A stretch of DNA of 50,437 nt, from positions 1-50,437 of the forward strand of contig JALNZZ010000002.1 in assembly GCA_023229065.1 (NCBI GenBank), read 5' to 3'. The translations under genes were made by a program, and so were the position numbers. Positions 22,911-31,600 of the stretch are shown here, piece after piece; position 1 is the first letter of the stretch; every line of letters starts with the position of its first letter. The DNA comes from Porticoccaceae bacterium. GTDB taxonomy: Bacteria > Pseudomonadota > Gammaproteobacteria > Pseudomonadales > Porticoccaceae. The notes beneath the pieces are model-generated. The model was not told where the DNA came from. It saw nothing but the letters and a program-made list of their open reading frames with translations, and searched no databases.

Positions 22911-24341
22911 ATGAAGGTTTTTGACAAGCTCTATATTGGTGGCCACTGGGTTGCGTCCACCGGCGGCGAGTGGCTCGACGTGATTAACCCTGCCACCCTG
23001 GAACTGGCGGGCAAAGTCCCCCTCGCCACTATTGACGACGCCGATGCCGCTGTCGATGCTGCGGCCAAGGCCTTTCCTGCCTGGGCAGCCACTCCCATTG
23101 CGAAACGAGTCGATTATGTAGAAAAACTCGCTGCCGCGATTGCAGAAAATGCCGAGAACATGGCCCATATTGTCACCGCTGAGTTGGGCTCCCCCATCAA
23201 TCTCTCCAGACAAGTACAGCTAGGGCTCGGCGTCGGGGTAATGTCCAGCTATGTAGATATTGGCAGAGAGTTCGCCAGCCGCCCTGTAGAAACTATCGGC
23301 AACTCCGAAATCCACCACGACCCTGTCGGTGTGTGTGCTTTTATTACTCCCTGGAATTTTCCTTTACACCAAATCGTGGCCAAACTGGCACCAGCACTCG
23401 TCGCGGGTTGCACCGTGGTGCTAAAACCCAGTTCTGAAACCCCTTTGACCGCTTTTGCTTTCGCTGAGCTCGTTCATAAAGCAGGCTTGCCGGCGGGCGT
23501 CTTCAACATCGTTCCAGGGCCTGGCCGCACCGTGGGTGAGCGCCTTTGTAGCCACCCGGCGGTGGATATGGTCTCTATCACTGGCTCCACCAATGCAGGT
23601 ATCAGAGTGGCACAACTCGCCGCCCCCACTATCAAGCGGGTGACTCAGGAGCTCGGCGGAAAGTCAGCCTGCATTCTTCTTGATGGTGCCCCTCTGGATC
23701 AGGCGGTACCCGCCGCAGTGGAAGGTGCTGGTATTACTCTCAATAGTGGCCAGGTTTGCGCAGCACTGAGCCGATTGATAGTACCTCGCGCCCGTCAGGA
23801 GGAAGTAATTGCTCTAGCCTGTGCGGCTGCCGAAAGAGTCGTAGTAGGGGACCCTACCGCCGAGACCACTCACATGGGACCCTTGGTGTCGCAAGCCCAG
23901 CAACAATCGGTTCTGTCATTTATCCACAAGGGTCTTGAGGAAGGCGCCCGCATAGTGGCCGGCGGCCTGGAGCCACCACCCGGCTGCGAACGAGGGGCTT
24001 ATGTACAGCCAACGATTTTCGCTGACGTGACTCCCGATATGACCATTGCCAAAGAGGAGATCTTTGGTCCGGTATTGGCGATCATGCCGGTAGACTCTGA
24101 AGAAGAAGCCATAGCCATTGCTAACAACAGCGAATTCGGTCTGTCTGGCGGAGTCTGGGCTGGCGATGCAGAGAGTGCAAAGCGTGTCGCACTACAACTG
24201 CGAACGGGGCAGGTTTCAGTCAATGGCGGTCAGTTCAATGCACTGGCCCCGTTCGGCGGTTACAAACAGTCGGGCAATGGCCGCGAGCTGGGACCCTACG
24301 GCCTGCACGAATACCTGGAAATCAAGGCGCTGCAACTCTAA
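22911..24341 (+). CDS. NAD(P)-dependent aldehyde dehydrogenase (second)
   Basis: 476 residues. Catalytic Asn149 (TPWNFP), Glu247 (QELGGKS) and Cys283 (NSGQVCAALSR). The coenzyme loop ITGSTNAG is canonical. Oxidises an aldehyde to an acid; similar enzymes are found in many aliphatic and aromatic aldehyde pathways. It is divergent from the TetR gene and has operator site 5 upstream, so it is probably part of the same regulon. It ends 8 bp before the convergent SnoaL-like gene. Clearly distinct from the ALDH at 6267, so the two are not a recent duplication. Confidence 0.93.
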   Translation: MKVFDKLYIGGHWVASTGGEWLDVINPATLELAGKVPLATIDDADAAVDAAAKAFPAWAATPIAKRVDYVEKLAAAIAENAENMAHIVTAELGSPINLSRQVQLGLGVGVMSSYVDIGREFASRPVETIGNSEIHHDPVGVCAFITPWNFPLHQIVAKLAPALVAGCTVVLKPSSETPLTAFAFAELVHKAGLPAGVFNIVPGPGRTVGERLCSHPAVDMVSITGSTNAGIRVAQLAAPTIKRVTQELGGKSACILLDGAPLDQAVPAAVEGAGITLNSGQVCAALSRLIVPRARQEEVIALACAAAERVVVGDPTAETTHMGPLVSQAQQQSVLSFIHKGLEEGARIVAGGLEPPPGCERGAYVQPTIFADVTPDMTIAKEEIFGPVLAIMPVDSEEEAIAIANNSEFGLSGGVWAGDAESAKRVALQLRTGQVSVNGGQFNALAPFGGYKQSGNGRELGPYGLHEYLEIKALQL

Positions 24342-24349
24342 CAGGCGAG

Positions 24350-24793
24350 TTACAAGTCGTAGCCAATCGATACCTCCTCGATAAACCATTCGCCGTCTAC
24401 TTTTTTGACGGCGAAGCTATAACGGCCAGCCAGCTTGACCGCCGTAGCTCGGCTGGCCTGGTCAAACTCTGAATAGAGCATATTGATACTCAACCTGGCC
24501 GCTGTTGCGCTGCTTTCACTAAACAGCGGATTGGTGGAGAAATGCCGGGGCTGGAGGCCACTGTCCGCCGTTTGCTGGCGAGCCGCAGTGTAAAAGTCTC
24601 GGACTGCGCCACGGCCTTCGATCACTTCTGGCAGGGCTGGCCCAAGATTGGGAAGAATTCGAACGTCCTGCGTAAATAATTGAGCCATTTCATCCATGGC
24701 CATATCATCAAAAAAGCGAGTATAAGCACTGATGAGGTCGAGAATAGCCGCGCGATCCGACTCAGGCACGACAACATAATTGCGTTGGCTCAT
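24350..24793 (-). CDS. SnoaL-like/NTF2-fold protein
   Basis: 147 residues. A small alpha+beta cone-fold protein of the SnoaL_4 type: N-terminal helices (SDRAAILDLISAYTRFFDDMAMDEMAQLF), then beta strands ending GEWFIEEVSIGYD. This fold covers isomerases, dehydratases and the beta subunits of ring-hydroxylating oxygenases. It might therefore act with the lone Rieske alpha subunit, but it lacks the longer ring-hydroxylase beta features and lies outside that operon, so I favour an independent enzyme or binding protein. AGAGG lies 9 nt before the ATG. Confidence 0.75.
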   Translation of the reverse strand: MSQRNYVVVPESDRAAILDLISAYTRFFDDMAMDEMAQLFTQDVRILPNLGPALPEVIEGRGAVRDFYTAARQQTADSGLQPRHFSTNPLFSESSATAARLSINMLYSEFDQASRATAVKLAGRYSFAVKKVDGEWFIEEVSIGYDL

Positions 24794-24891
24794 GGGTTGA
24801 TACCTCTTAGGTTTATCTTATGCGCTATTGTTTATTGTCATAGGACGATTAGAACAGAGCGGCCTATGAACGGTGCTGAGTATGCCCCAAT

Positions 24892-24907
24892 TGCCATGGA
24901 CATGGCA
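24892..24907. promoter_or_regulatory. Inverted repeat upstream of argE
   Basis: Arms TGCCATG/CATGGCA with a 2-nt spacer, about 95 bp before argE. Possible regulator site; no known arginine repressor consensus is evident. Confidence 0.25.
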
Positions 24908-25000
24908 GACCCAACAAACAGAATATTGTTACGGCGGCGACAGCGCCATTTTTCTGCACAGACCATAGTAATTGCAAGGCAGGCAGCCTAGACTTCAGCC

Positions 25001-26128
25001 ATGAACATTCCGCAAATGCTCAAAGCCCTGATCGGCGCCAACTCCATCAGCAGCGTGCTGCCATCTGTCGATCAAGGCAATCGCACAGTCATCGACCTAT
25101 TGGCCAGCTGGTTGACGGATGCTGGCTTTCGCACGGAAATCATGCCTCTGGCAGATCCGCGCAAGGCCAACTTGATCGCCACTCTCGGCAGCGGCCCCGG
25201 CGGCCTGGTGTTGTCCGGCCACACCGATACAGTGCCCTGCGACGACAACCTGTGGCGGCACGATCCCTTTGCCCTTACTGAGCGCGACAACCGCTTTTAT
25301 GGCCTCGGGACTTCCGATATGAAGGGCTTTTTTGCTCTCGCCATCGAGGCGGCGCGGAGCTTCACCGCCAAGGATCTGCAACAGCCCCTGATCATTCTGG
25401 CCACCGCCGATGAAGAATCCTCCATGGCTGGCGCCCGGGCGTTGGTCGAGGCCGGGGTACCCCGGGCTCGCTGCGCCGTGATCGGCGAACCCACCGGCCT
25501 CAAGCCCATCAATATGCACAAGGGCATCATGGTGGAAAAGCTCGTGATTCAGGGCCGCTCCGGGCACTCCAGCGACCCCGCCCTCGGTGCCAATGCCATG
25601 CATACCTTACAGCAGGTACTCACCGAGCTCATGGGCCTGCAACAAGAACTCAAAGCCCGCTATCGCGACCCCCTGTTCGCCGTCGACTACCCCACCCTCA
25701 ATCTCGGCTGCGTACACGGTGGCGACAATCCCAACCGTATCTGTGGACACTGTGAACTGGGTTTTGAAATCCGCCCGCTACCGGGCATGGACATGAGCGA
25801 ACTGCAGGCTCTGCTGGAAAGGCGTTTGCTACCTCTCGGTGGGCACGCCGGCACTCAGGTAACTCTCAGCCACTACCAGGTGCCCGCCTTCAGCGCCGCC
25901 AACACCACCGACCTAGTGGCGGTATGCGAAAAACTCACTGGCCACAGCGCCGAAACCGTAGCCTTCGCCACCGAGGCACCCTACCTGCACGAACTGGGCA
26001 TGGACGTGGTGGTGCTCGGCCCCGGCGATATCGACCAGGCCCACCAGCCGGACGAGTACCTGGCGCTGGAGCGCATCAATCCCATGGTGGAGACGCTCAG
26101 GGCGTTGATACGACACTATTGTTTATAG
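25001..26128 (+). CDS. argE: Acetylornithine deacetylase
   Basis: 375 residues, M20 metallopeptidase family. Hydrolyses N2-acetylornithine to ornithine and acetate in arginine synthesis, in the cytoplasm. Di-zinc site residues are visible: His74 and Asp76 (SGHTDT), Asp106 (GTSDMKG), catalytic Glu138 with Glu139 (DEES), and the GEPTGL motif. Length equals the usual ArgE (about 380). The neighbouring argA supports the assignment over generic M20 peptidases such as DapE. The flanking 24794-25000 region holds no convincing gene; a 41-codon frame there (from 24866) has no support. Confidence 0.92.
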   Translation: MNIPQMLKALIGANSISSVLPSVDQGNRTVIDLLASWLTDAGFRTEIMPLADPRKANLIATLGSGPGGLVLSGHTDTVPCDDNLWRHDPFALTERDNRFYGLGTSDMKGFFALAIEAARSFTAKDLQQPLIILATADEESSMAGARALVEAGVPRARCAVIGEPTGLKPINMHKGIMVEKLVIQGRSGHSSDPALGANAMHTLQQVLTELMGLQQELKARYRDPLFAVDYPTLNLGCVHGGDNPNRICGHCELGFEIRPLPGMDMSELQALLERRLLPLGGHAGTQVTLSHYQVPAFSAANTTDLVAVCEKLTGHSAETVAFATEAPYLHELGMDVVVLGPGDIDQAHQPDEYLALERINPMVETLRALIRHYCL

Positions 26129-26179
26129 ACATTCCTTATAGAAAGCTGCTTTTATAAATCGTCTATGCCGCGCTAGCTA

Positions 26180-26208
26180 CTGGCACCCCTACAGCCTTGC
26201 CTTATAAT
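26180..26208 (+). promoter_or_regulatory. Candidate argA promoter
   Basis: CTGGCA (26180-26185, 4 of 6) and a perfect TATAAT (26203-26208) are 17 bp apart, placing a start at about 26215 and a leader of about 20 nt before the ATG at 26236. So argA may have its own promoter despite following argE. Confidence 0.5.
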
Positions 26209-26235
26209 CAGCGCCTGAACACACCCGGGGCTGCC

Positions 26236-27555
26236 ATGATCGACCACGTCAAGTTTTTCCGCGAAACCCTGCCCTATATCAATACTCACCGGGGCAAAAC
26301 CTTTGTCATCGCCATCGGCGGCGATGGAGTGATGCACGACAACTTTCCCTATGTGGTGCAAGACATAGCGCTACTTAACTCGCTGGGAATTCGCATCGTG
26401 CTGGTCCACGGCGCACGACCACAAATCGACGAGCACCTGGCCAAGGCGCAGATTGCCCCGCGCTACGAGGACAACACCCGCATCAGCGACGAACCCACCA
26501 TGGCCTGCGTCCGGGATGCCATGGGCAACACCCGCATTGGCATCGAGGCTTTGCTGTCTATGGGGCTGGCCAACTCCCCCATGCACGGTGCTCGCTTGCG
26601 GGTGGTGAGTGGTAATTTCATCACTGCCAAACCGCTCGGCGTACGCAATGGGGTGGATTTTCACCACAGTGGCGAAGTGCGGCGCATTGATCGTACTGGC
26701 ATTGAGCGCCAGCTGGAGGACGGCGCTATTGTGCTGCTCTCATCGCTGGGCTATTCCACGACAGGCGAGGCCTTCAACCTGACCTACGAGGATGTCGCCA
26801 CCCAGACGGCCATCGCTCTGCAGGCAGAGAAACTGGTCCTGTTCTCCGCCGAGTCCGGCGTGCCCGGCCCAAACGGCGACCTGGTTCGCATTCTGTCCCT
26901 GCCCGATGTAAAGCAGCACCTGTCGCCGCTACGGGAAGCTGGCGAGCAGCTACTGTGCAATCTGCTGGAGGCGGCTAATCTTGCCTGCCTGCGCGGTGTG
27001 CCGCGCGCCCATATCATCAGCTACCAGAAAAACGGTGCTCTATTGGGTGAGCTGTTTACCCGCGAGGGCGAGGGCACACTATTGTTACATGATGGCAACG
27101 AAGTCATCCGCAGTGCCACTATCGAAGACATCGCTGGACTACTCGACCTGATCACCCCCCTCGAAGAGGCCGGGGTGCTGGTGAAACGCTCGCGGGAGCT
27201 GCTGGAAACAGAAATTTCCCGCTTTACCCTTGTGGTCGACGCCGAAAACGTCGTTGTGGCCTGCGCCGCTCTCTACCCCTTTACCGACCACTGCTCCGCT
27301 GAGCTGGCTTGTGTCGCTACGCACCCGGATTACCGTGATCGCGGCCTGGCTTCCCGCCTGCTGACCCAGATTGAGAAGCAAGCGCGCAGTCAGGGGCTGA
27401 CACGGCTTTTTGTGCTCACGACCCGTGCCGCTCACTGGTTCCAGGAGCACGGTTTTGAAACGGCATCACTGGATGACCTGCCCGCGCAGAAGAAGGAACT
27501 GTACAACTTCCAGCGCAACTCGAAGATTTTCGTCAAATCGTTGGGGATTGAGTAA
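26236..27555 (+). CDS. argA: N-acetylglutamate synthase
   Basis: About 439 residues, matching the classical two-domain ArgA (E. coli 443). First step of arginine synthesis: acetyl-CoA plus glutamate. The N-terminal amino-acid-kinase-fold domain (1 to about 290; FVIAIGGDGVMHD, LVHGARPQI) is the arginine-sensing part. The C-terminal GNAT domain contains the acetyl-CoA loop around PDYRDRGLASRLL and ends with WFQEHGF. I start at the ATG at 26236; an upstream in-frame start at 26197 overlaps the TATAAT box. Feedback inhibition by arginine is expected from the family. Confidence 0.95.
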   Translation: MIDHVKFFRETLPYINTHRGKTFVIAIGGDGVMHDNFPYVVQDIALLNSLGIRIVLVHGARPQIDEHLAKAQIAPRYEDNTRISDEPTMACVRDAMGNTRIGIEALLSMGLANSPMHGARLRVVSGNFITAKPLGVRNGVDFHHSGEVRRIDRTGIERQLEDGAIVLLSSLGYSTTGEAFNLTYEDVATQTAIALQAEKLVLFSAESGVPGPNGDLVRILSLPDVKQHLSPLREAGEQLLCNLLEAANLACLRGVPRAHIISYQKNGALLGELFTREGEGTLLLHDGNEVIRSATIEDIAGLLDLITPLEEAGVLVKRSRELLETEISRFTLVVDAENVVVACAALYPFTDHCSAELACVATHPDYRDRGLASRLLTQIEKQARSQGLTRLFVLTTRAAHWFQEHGFETASLDDLPAQKKELYNFQRNSKIFVKSLGIE

Positions 27556-27641
27556 CACCCCTCATCCAGAACTACCTTTTGTTAACCGGCGCTAACCAGC
27601 TTTCCTTGACTGGCATCGCGCCACCTTGGAGACCATTATTT

Positions 27642-27947
27642 ATGAAAATTGCTTCCCTGATAGGTGCCGGCCTGTTTGCCCTGGCCGCGTCCTCCCCACT
27701 ATTTGCCGGTGATATCGAGGCCGGCAAGGCCAAATCTGTTGTGTGCTCTGCGTGTCACGGCCCCGCCGGTATCAGTGCTGCGGAGATTTGGCCCAACCTG
27801 GCAGGACAAAAAAAGGCCTATCTGGCAAAGCAGATCAAGGCTTTCCGGGATGGTGTACGCACGGACCCCACCATGGCTCCTATGGTTGCCAACCTCAGCG
27901 ATGAAGATATAGCTGATTTGGCGGCTTACTATAGCTCGCTGAAATAA
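27642..27947 (+). CDS. Small periplasmic class I cytochrome c
   Basis: 101 residues. Signal peptide MKIASLIGAGLFALAASSPLFA with probable cleavage before Gly23. One haem site CSACH (Cys35, Cys38, His39); Met78 in DPTMAPM is the likely sixth ligand. Resembles the cytochrome c4/c553-type single-domain proteins that shuttle electrons in the periplasm. GGAG lies 10 nt before the ATG at 27642; an upstream in-frame start lacks a signal peptide. The 3' end merges with a short degenerate tandem repeat. No operon partner. Confidence 0.92.
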   Translation: MKIASLIGAGLFALAASSPLFAGDIEAGKAKSVVCSACHGPAGISAAEIWPNLAGQKKAYLAKQIKAFRDGVRTDPTMAPMVANLSDEDIADLAAYYSSLK

Positions 27948-28020
27948 ACTATAGCTCTTTGCAATAAAGAGCTCTTTGCAATAAATAGCTTTCTAAAATA
28001 GCTGCTAGCTCGCTGAAGTC
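27930..28020. repeat. Degenerate tandem repeat derived from the cytochrome c gene end
   Basis: The last codons and stop of the cytochrome gene (27930-27949, TATAGCTCGCTGAAATAAAC) are echoed by 27950-27969, 27970-27986, 27987-28000 and 28001-28020, each built on AGCTC(N)3-4G(M)AATAAA or a decayed version. Units are 14-20 nt. This looks like slippage or local duplication of the gene terminus. Confidence 0.6.
27953..27973 (+). terminator. Hairpin formed inside the repeat
   Basis: Perfect 8-bp arms AGCTCTTT/AAAGAGCT with loop GCAAT, 5 nt after the cytochrome stop codon. Low GC and no clean T-run, so termination is plausible but not certain. Confidence 0.45.
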
Positions 28021-28058
28021 ATGGCTCACGAGCCGTGGCTCCAGCAAAGGAGCCTCAG

Positions 28059-28526
28059 CTACGATGGCAGGGCGGCAATCTCCGCTTCAACAAGCTCCAA
28101 ATTCGGAACCCACAGCCGCTCGTTATCCACCACAGCTGCCATCAGCAAACGGCTGGCGGTAGCTTCCTCAAATACCCCGCTCTGCGTCACCTGAATCGAT
28201 TGTGGAATAGCACCAAGGCGGACGGCAAAAAAGCCCTTTTCGGCCCTAGGTCCAATAGTGTTGAACACAGCGATTCGATAGCTGTCTCCAAGAACCGGGC
28301 GGTGGCTGCCCAGCACTACTTCAAGGGAAATGAGCGGTAAACGTTGATCTCGCCAGGTTATCCAGCCGTAGCACAAGGCATGGTCGATCCTTTGCGGTTC
28401 CTCGCTACTGAGCAGGACTTCGGCCACAGCAGTGTTCGGCACCAGCAACTTGCGGTCTGTCAGAGGTAGCACCAAGCAGCTAATGCTGGCGGGTAAAGTA
28501 TCAGGATTCTGTCGCAACGGCTTCAC
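28059..28526 (-). CDS. chpC: CheW-like adaptor ChpC
   Basis: 155 residues with a CheW fold: N-terminal SCLVLPLTDRKLLVPNTAVAEVL, middle WITWRDQRLPLISLEVVLG, C-terminal beta strands to EAEIAAL. ChpC in Pseudomonas is an accessory CheW of the Pil-Chp system encoded after chpA and chpB. Here it follows chpA directly (97-bp gap), without chpB. Likely links extra chemoreceptors to the ChpA kinase at the cell pole. Confidence 0.8.
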   Translation of the reverse strand: MKPLRQNPDTLPASISCLVLPLTDRKLLVPNTAVAEVLLSSEEPQRIDHALCYGWITWRDQRLPLISLEVVLGSHRPVLGDSYRIAVFNTIGPRAEKGFFAVRLGAIPQSIQVTQSGVFEEATASRLLMAAVVDNERLWVPNLELVEAEIAALPS

Positions 28527-28623
28527 AAGCTTGCCTCACGGTTTATCAACGCTCCTCTAATCAATTCGCCTCCTAGACTAACGACCAGCAACAGGCTCAG
28601 TGCCAGCGTATAACACCAACCTA

Positions 28624-31600
28624 TCAGCCATTGTCCAGCCGAGGCTCCACATCGAGCAGCTGCTGTACCACCGCCAGTAATTCGTCCTCCTGGTAGGGCT
28701 TACCGAGATAGTGGTCGCCTCCCACAGCCAAGGCGCGCTCCCTGTGCTTGTCTCCGGTGCGGGAAGTAATCATCACTATCGGCAGACTTTGCAAGCGTGG
28801 CGTAGAGCGCACCAGTCGCACGACCTCGAAGCCATCCATGTGCGGCATCTCGATGTCCAACAGCATGATATCGGGAATTTTGTCCTGTAACACCGCCATA
28901 GCATCAACACCGTCTTTAGCAGTGATCACGCGGTAGCCCTCCCGCTCCAGAAAGCGCCCGGTCACTTTGCGCACCGTCACAGAATCATCCACTACCAGCA
29001 CGGTGGGAACACCACCCTTGTCTTCCTTATAGCCCCGGGGTTCAGCCAGTGCTGGAGCCATCAACAGCTGGTCAGTCAGCAACGCCTGAAGATCGAGAAT
29101 AACCACCACCCGACCATCTCCCAGCACGGTAGCGCCCGACAAGCCCGGCACCTGACTAAATTGCATACCAAGTGCTTTTACCACCACTTCGCGACTGCCA
29201 ATCAGGCTATCCACCTGCACAGCGTAGTTATGGCCCTCGTTGCGGATCAGCACCACTGGCGACTGGCGACCTTGAGTCACATCCAAACGGGGACATAGCT
29301 CTGCCGACAGCAGGCTGCTCAGGTAGCGCACTTCGTACTCTTCACCTCCATACTGGAAGCGTAGCTGTGGATCTTGATAGAAGCGCCGCAGGTCATGGAC
29401 AGCAATGCGAGTCACCCCGCTGATAGAGTGGAGAGGTAACGCATAGAGATCATCGCCAGCCTCGACCAGCAATGCACGATTTACAGATACCGTAAAAGGC
29501 AGCCGCACAATAAATTCGGTACCGAGACCTCGCTGGCTATCAATGGCGATTGACCCACCAAGCTGGCGAATATCGCTGCTCACCACATCCATCCCCACAC
29601 CGCGGCCAGAAATATGCGTAACCTCATCAGCCGTGGTAAAACCCGGGGTAAAAATATATTGCTGGATCTCATGATCAGTGAGGACGCTGTTTTCCGCGAT
29701 CAAGCCACTTGCGACCGCCTTGATGCGGATGGCTGCAACGTCGAGGCCACGCCCATCATCGGCCAAGCGGATCAGGATATCGCTCCCCTCTCGGTCGAGG
29801 CTCAGGGTAAGGGTACCTGCCTCCGGCTTACCCAATGCCCGGCGCTCCCCGGCCTTCTCGATGCCATGGTCGACAGCATTGCGGATCATGTGCTCGAGTG
29901 ACGGCACGATACGCTCAAGAATAGTGCGGTCCATTTCTCCTTCAACTCGCTCCAAGTGCAAGTTGACCTGTTTACCGAGGCTATTGCCCACCTGGCGCAC
30001 GATTCGCTGCAGCCTCGGCACCACCCCCGAGAATGGAACCAGACGAGTGCTCATCAGGTCTTCCTGAAGCTCACTGTGGGTGCGTGACTGCTGTAGCAGC
30101 AAGGATTCCACAGCGCGGGACTTATTCGCCAACATATCTCGCAGGTCGTGGAGGTCGGAGGCAGACTCCAGCAAGCTGCGCGACAACTGCTGCAGCTGTG
30201 AATAGTGATCCATTTCCAGCGGATCAAAGCCCTCTGTAGTCGCGACAGACTCGAACTGCTCACGACAGAACATCACCTGGGCATCGGTTTCGATATCCAG
30301 CCGGCGCACCTGATCGTTCAGACGACGAATAATGACATCCATTTCCCCCAGTGTGCGCATAAACTCGCTGCCGGATTGCGCAATCTGGCTGTGGAAAATA
30401 CTGGTTTCCCCGGCGAGGTTGACAAGCCTGTCGAGCACCGACGCGTACACCCTGACAATCTCCTGCGAGGTATCCCTCTGGTGACCAGCGAGAGCGCCTG
30501 GCGGATCTAAACTACGGCTGGCACCCACAAAAGGAACAAGCGTATCGGTATTTCTCTCGTCGATACCCGTCCCAGTATTCACGGGCTGAAGTCCGGACAC
30601 TTCCTCCCCAAGAACCGTTTCGACAGCAACGATTTCGCCAGGAGCTTTCTCGACAACAGGAGCTGACTGGGTCTTGGCTGGCGCGTAGAAAGCCTTGTGC
30701 ACCCGCTCCACACCGCTGGCCAAAGCATCGTAATAGCGCCACATCGTCGCAATGGGTGCCACATTGCCTGTGGCCACCGTGTTCTCACTGGCGATAACCA
30801 ATGACTCCAGTTCGTGGCTGATTGCCCTGAGTACAGTGAGGCCCGCCATGCCGGCGCCGCCCTTGAATGTATGCAGCGAGCGCTTTATCGAGTCGGGCTG
30901 ACGGTGGCTGTCAGGGCTCTGCCGCCACCGCTGGAACGCCTGATCCATACGTTCCAACAGTTCGCCCGCCTCCTCCAGAAACAGCTTGATGATTTCGTCG
31001 TCGCGATCAGCGGGCAAAGCAATCTCCTCGATGCGCTGTGCCAGGTCATATCCCAAAGACTCATCGCCGGCCAGCAACTGTGCGAGGGTTGCCAGTGCTT
31101 CGAGCTCAGCGCTGTCAGCCTCAACCAGCTCTTGATGGGCAGCAATTGCATCCATCATATGGAGCAGTGTTTCGTGGGCCCCCGCCAATGTTTTCACTAG
31201 CTCATCGCTGGCAGAAGTTTGTTTTACTGCCAGCTGGTCGTAGCAATCACTCAGTCGACCGGCCAAAGTCTCTAAAGACGTACAACCCGCCTTTTGGGCA
31301 CCGCTCTGCAACTCTGCGAGCTCGCAAGCCAGGGCAGCAAAAATGCGTCTATCGAAGGAGGACTCGTTCTGCCATTGTTCCAGAATATGCTCGACATCGA
31401 GCACATTCTGCATACCGTCGACCATTAGTCGCTGCAGGAAGACAGGCTCCACAGGCAGCCGGTCGACACTATTTTTATCGGCACCCAGGGTGGACTCACG
31501 CAATTGGGTGATGCGTGCCAGCAATTCGACCTGCTTCGCCCCCTGCCCGTCGACACGGCTGTGGCCGGCACCGAGCTGAAATATTATTTGTTCACTAAAA

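Noticed and set aside
6267..24341. Naming the two aldehyde dehydrogenases as a recent duplication
   Set aside because: Their active-site contexts and lengths differ clearly (GQACAIPSR versus GQVCAALSR), so they are distant paralogues.
24866..24991. 41-codon frame upstream of argE on the plus strand
   Set aside because: No ribosome-binding site, no recognisable family and low-complexity basic content. More likely leader DNA.
28527..28640. Hydrophobic out-of-frame peptide (WLIGWCYTLALSLLLVVSL...) between chpA and chpC on the minus strand
   Set aside because: It reads like one membrane helix, but it overlaps the chpA end, has no ATG, GTG or TTG start with a ribosome-binding site, and no recognised homologue. 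Kept as spacer.
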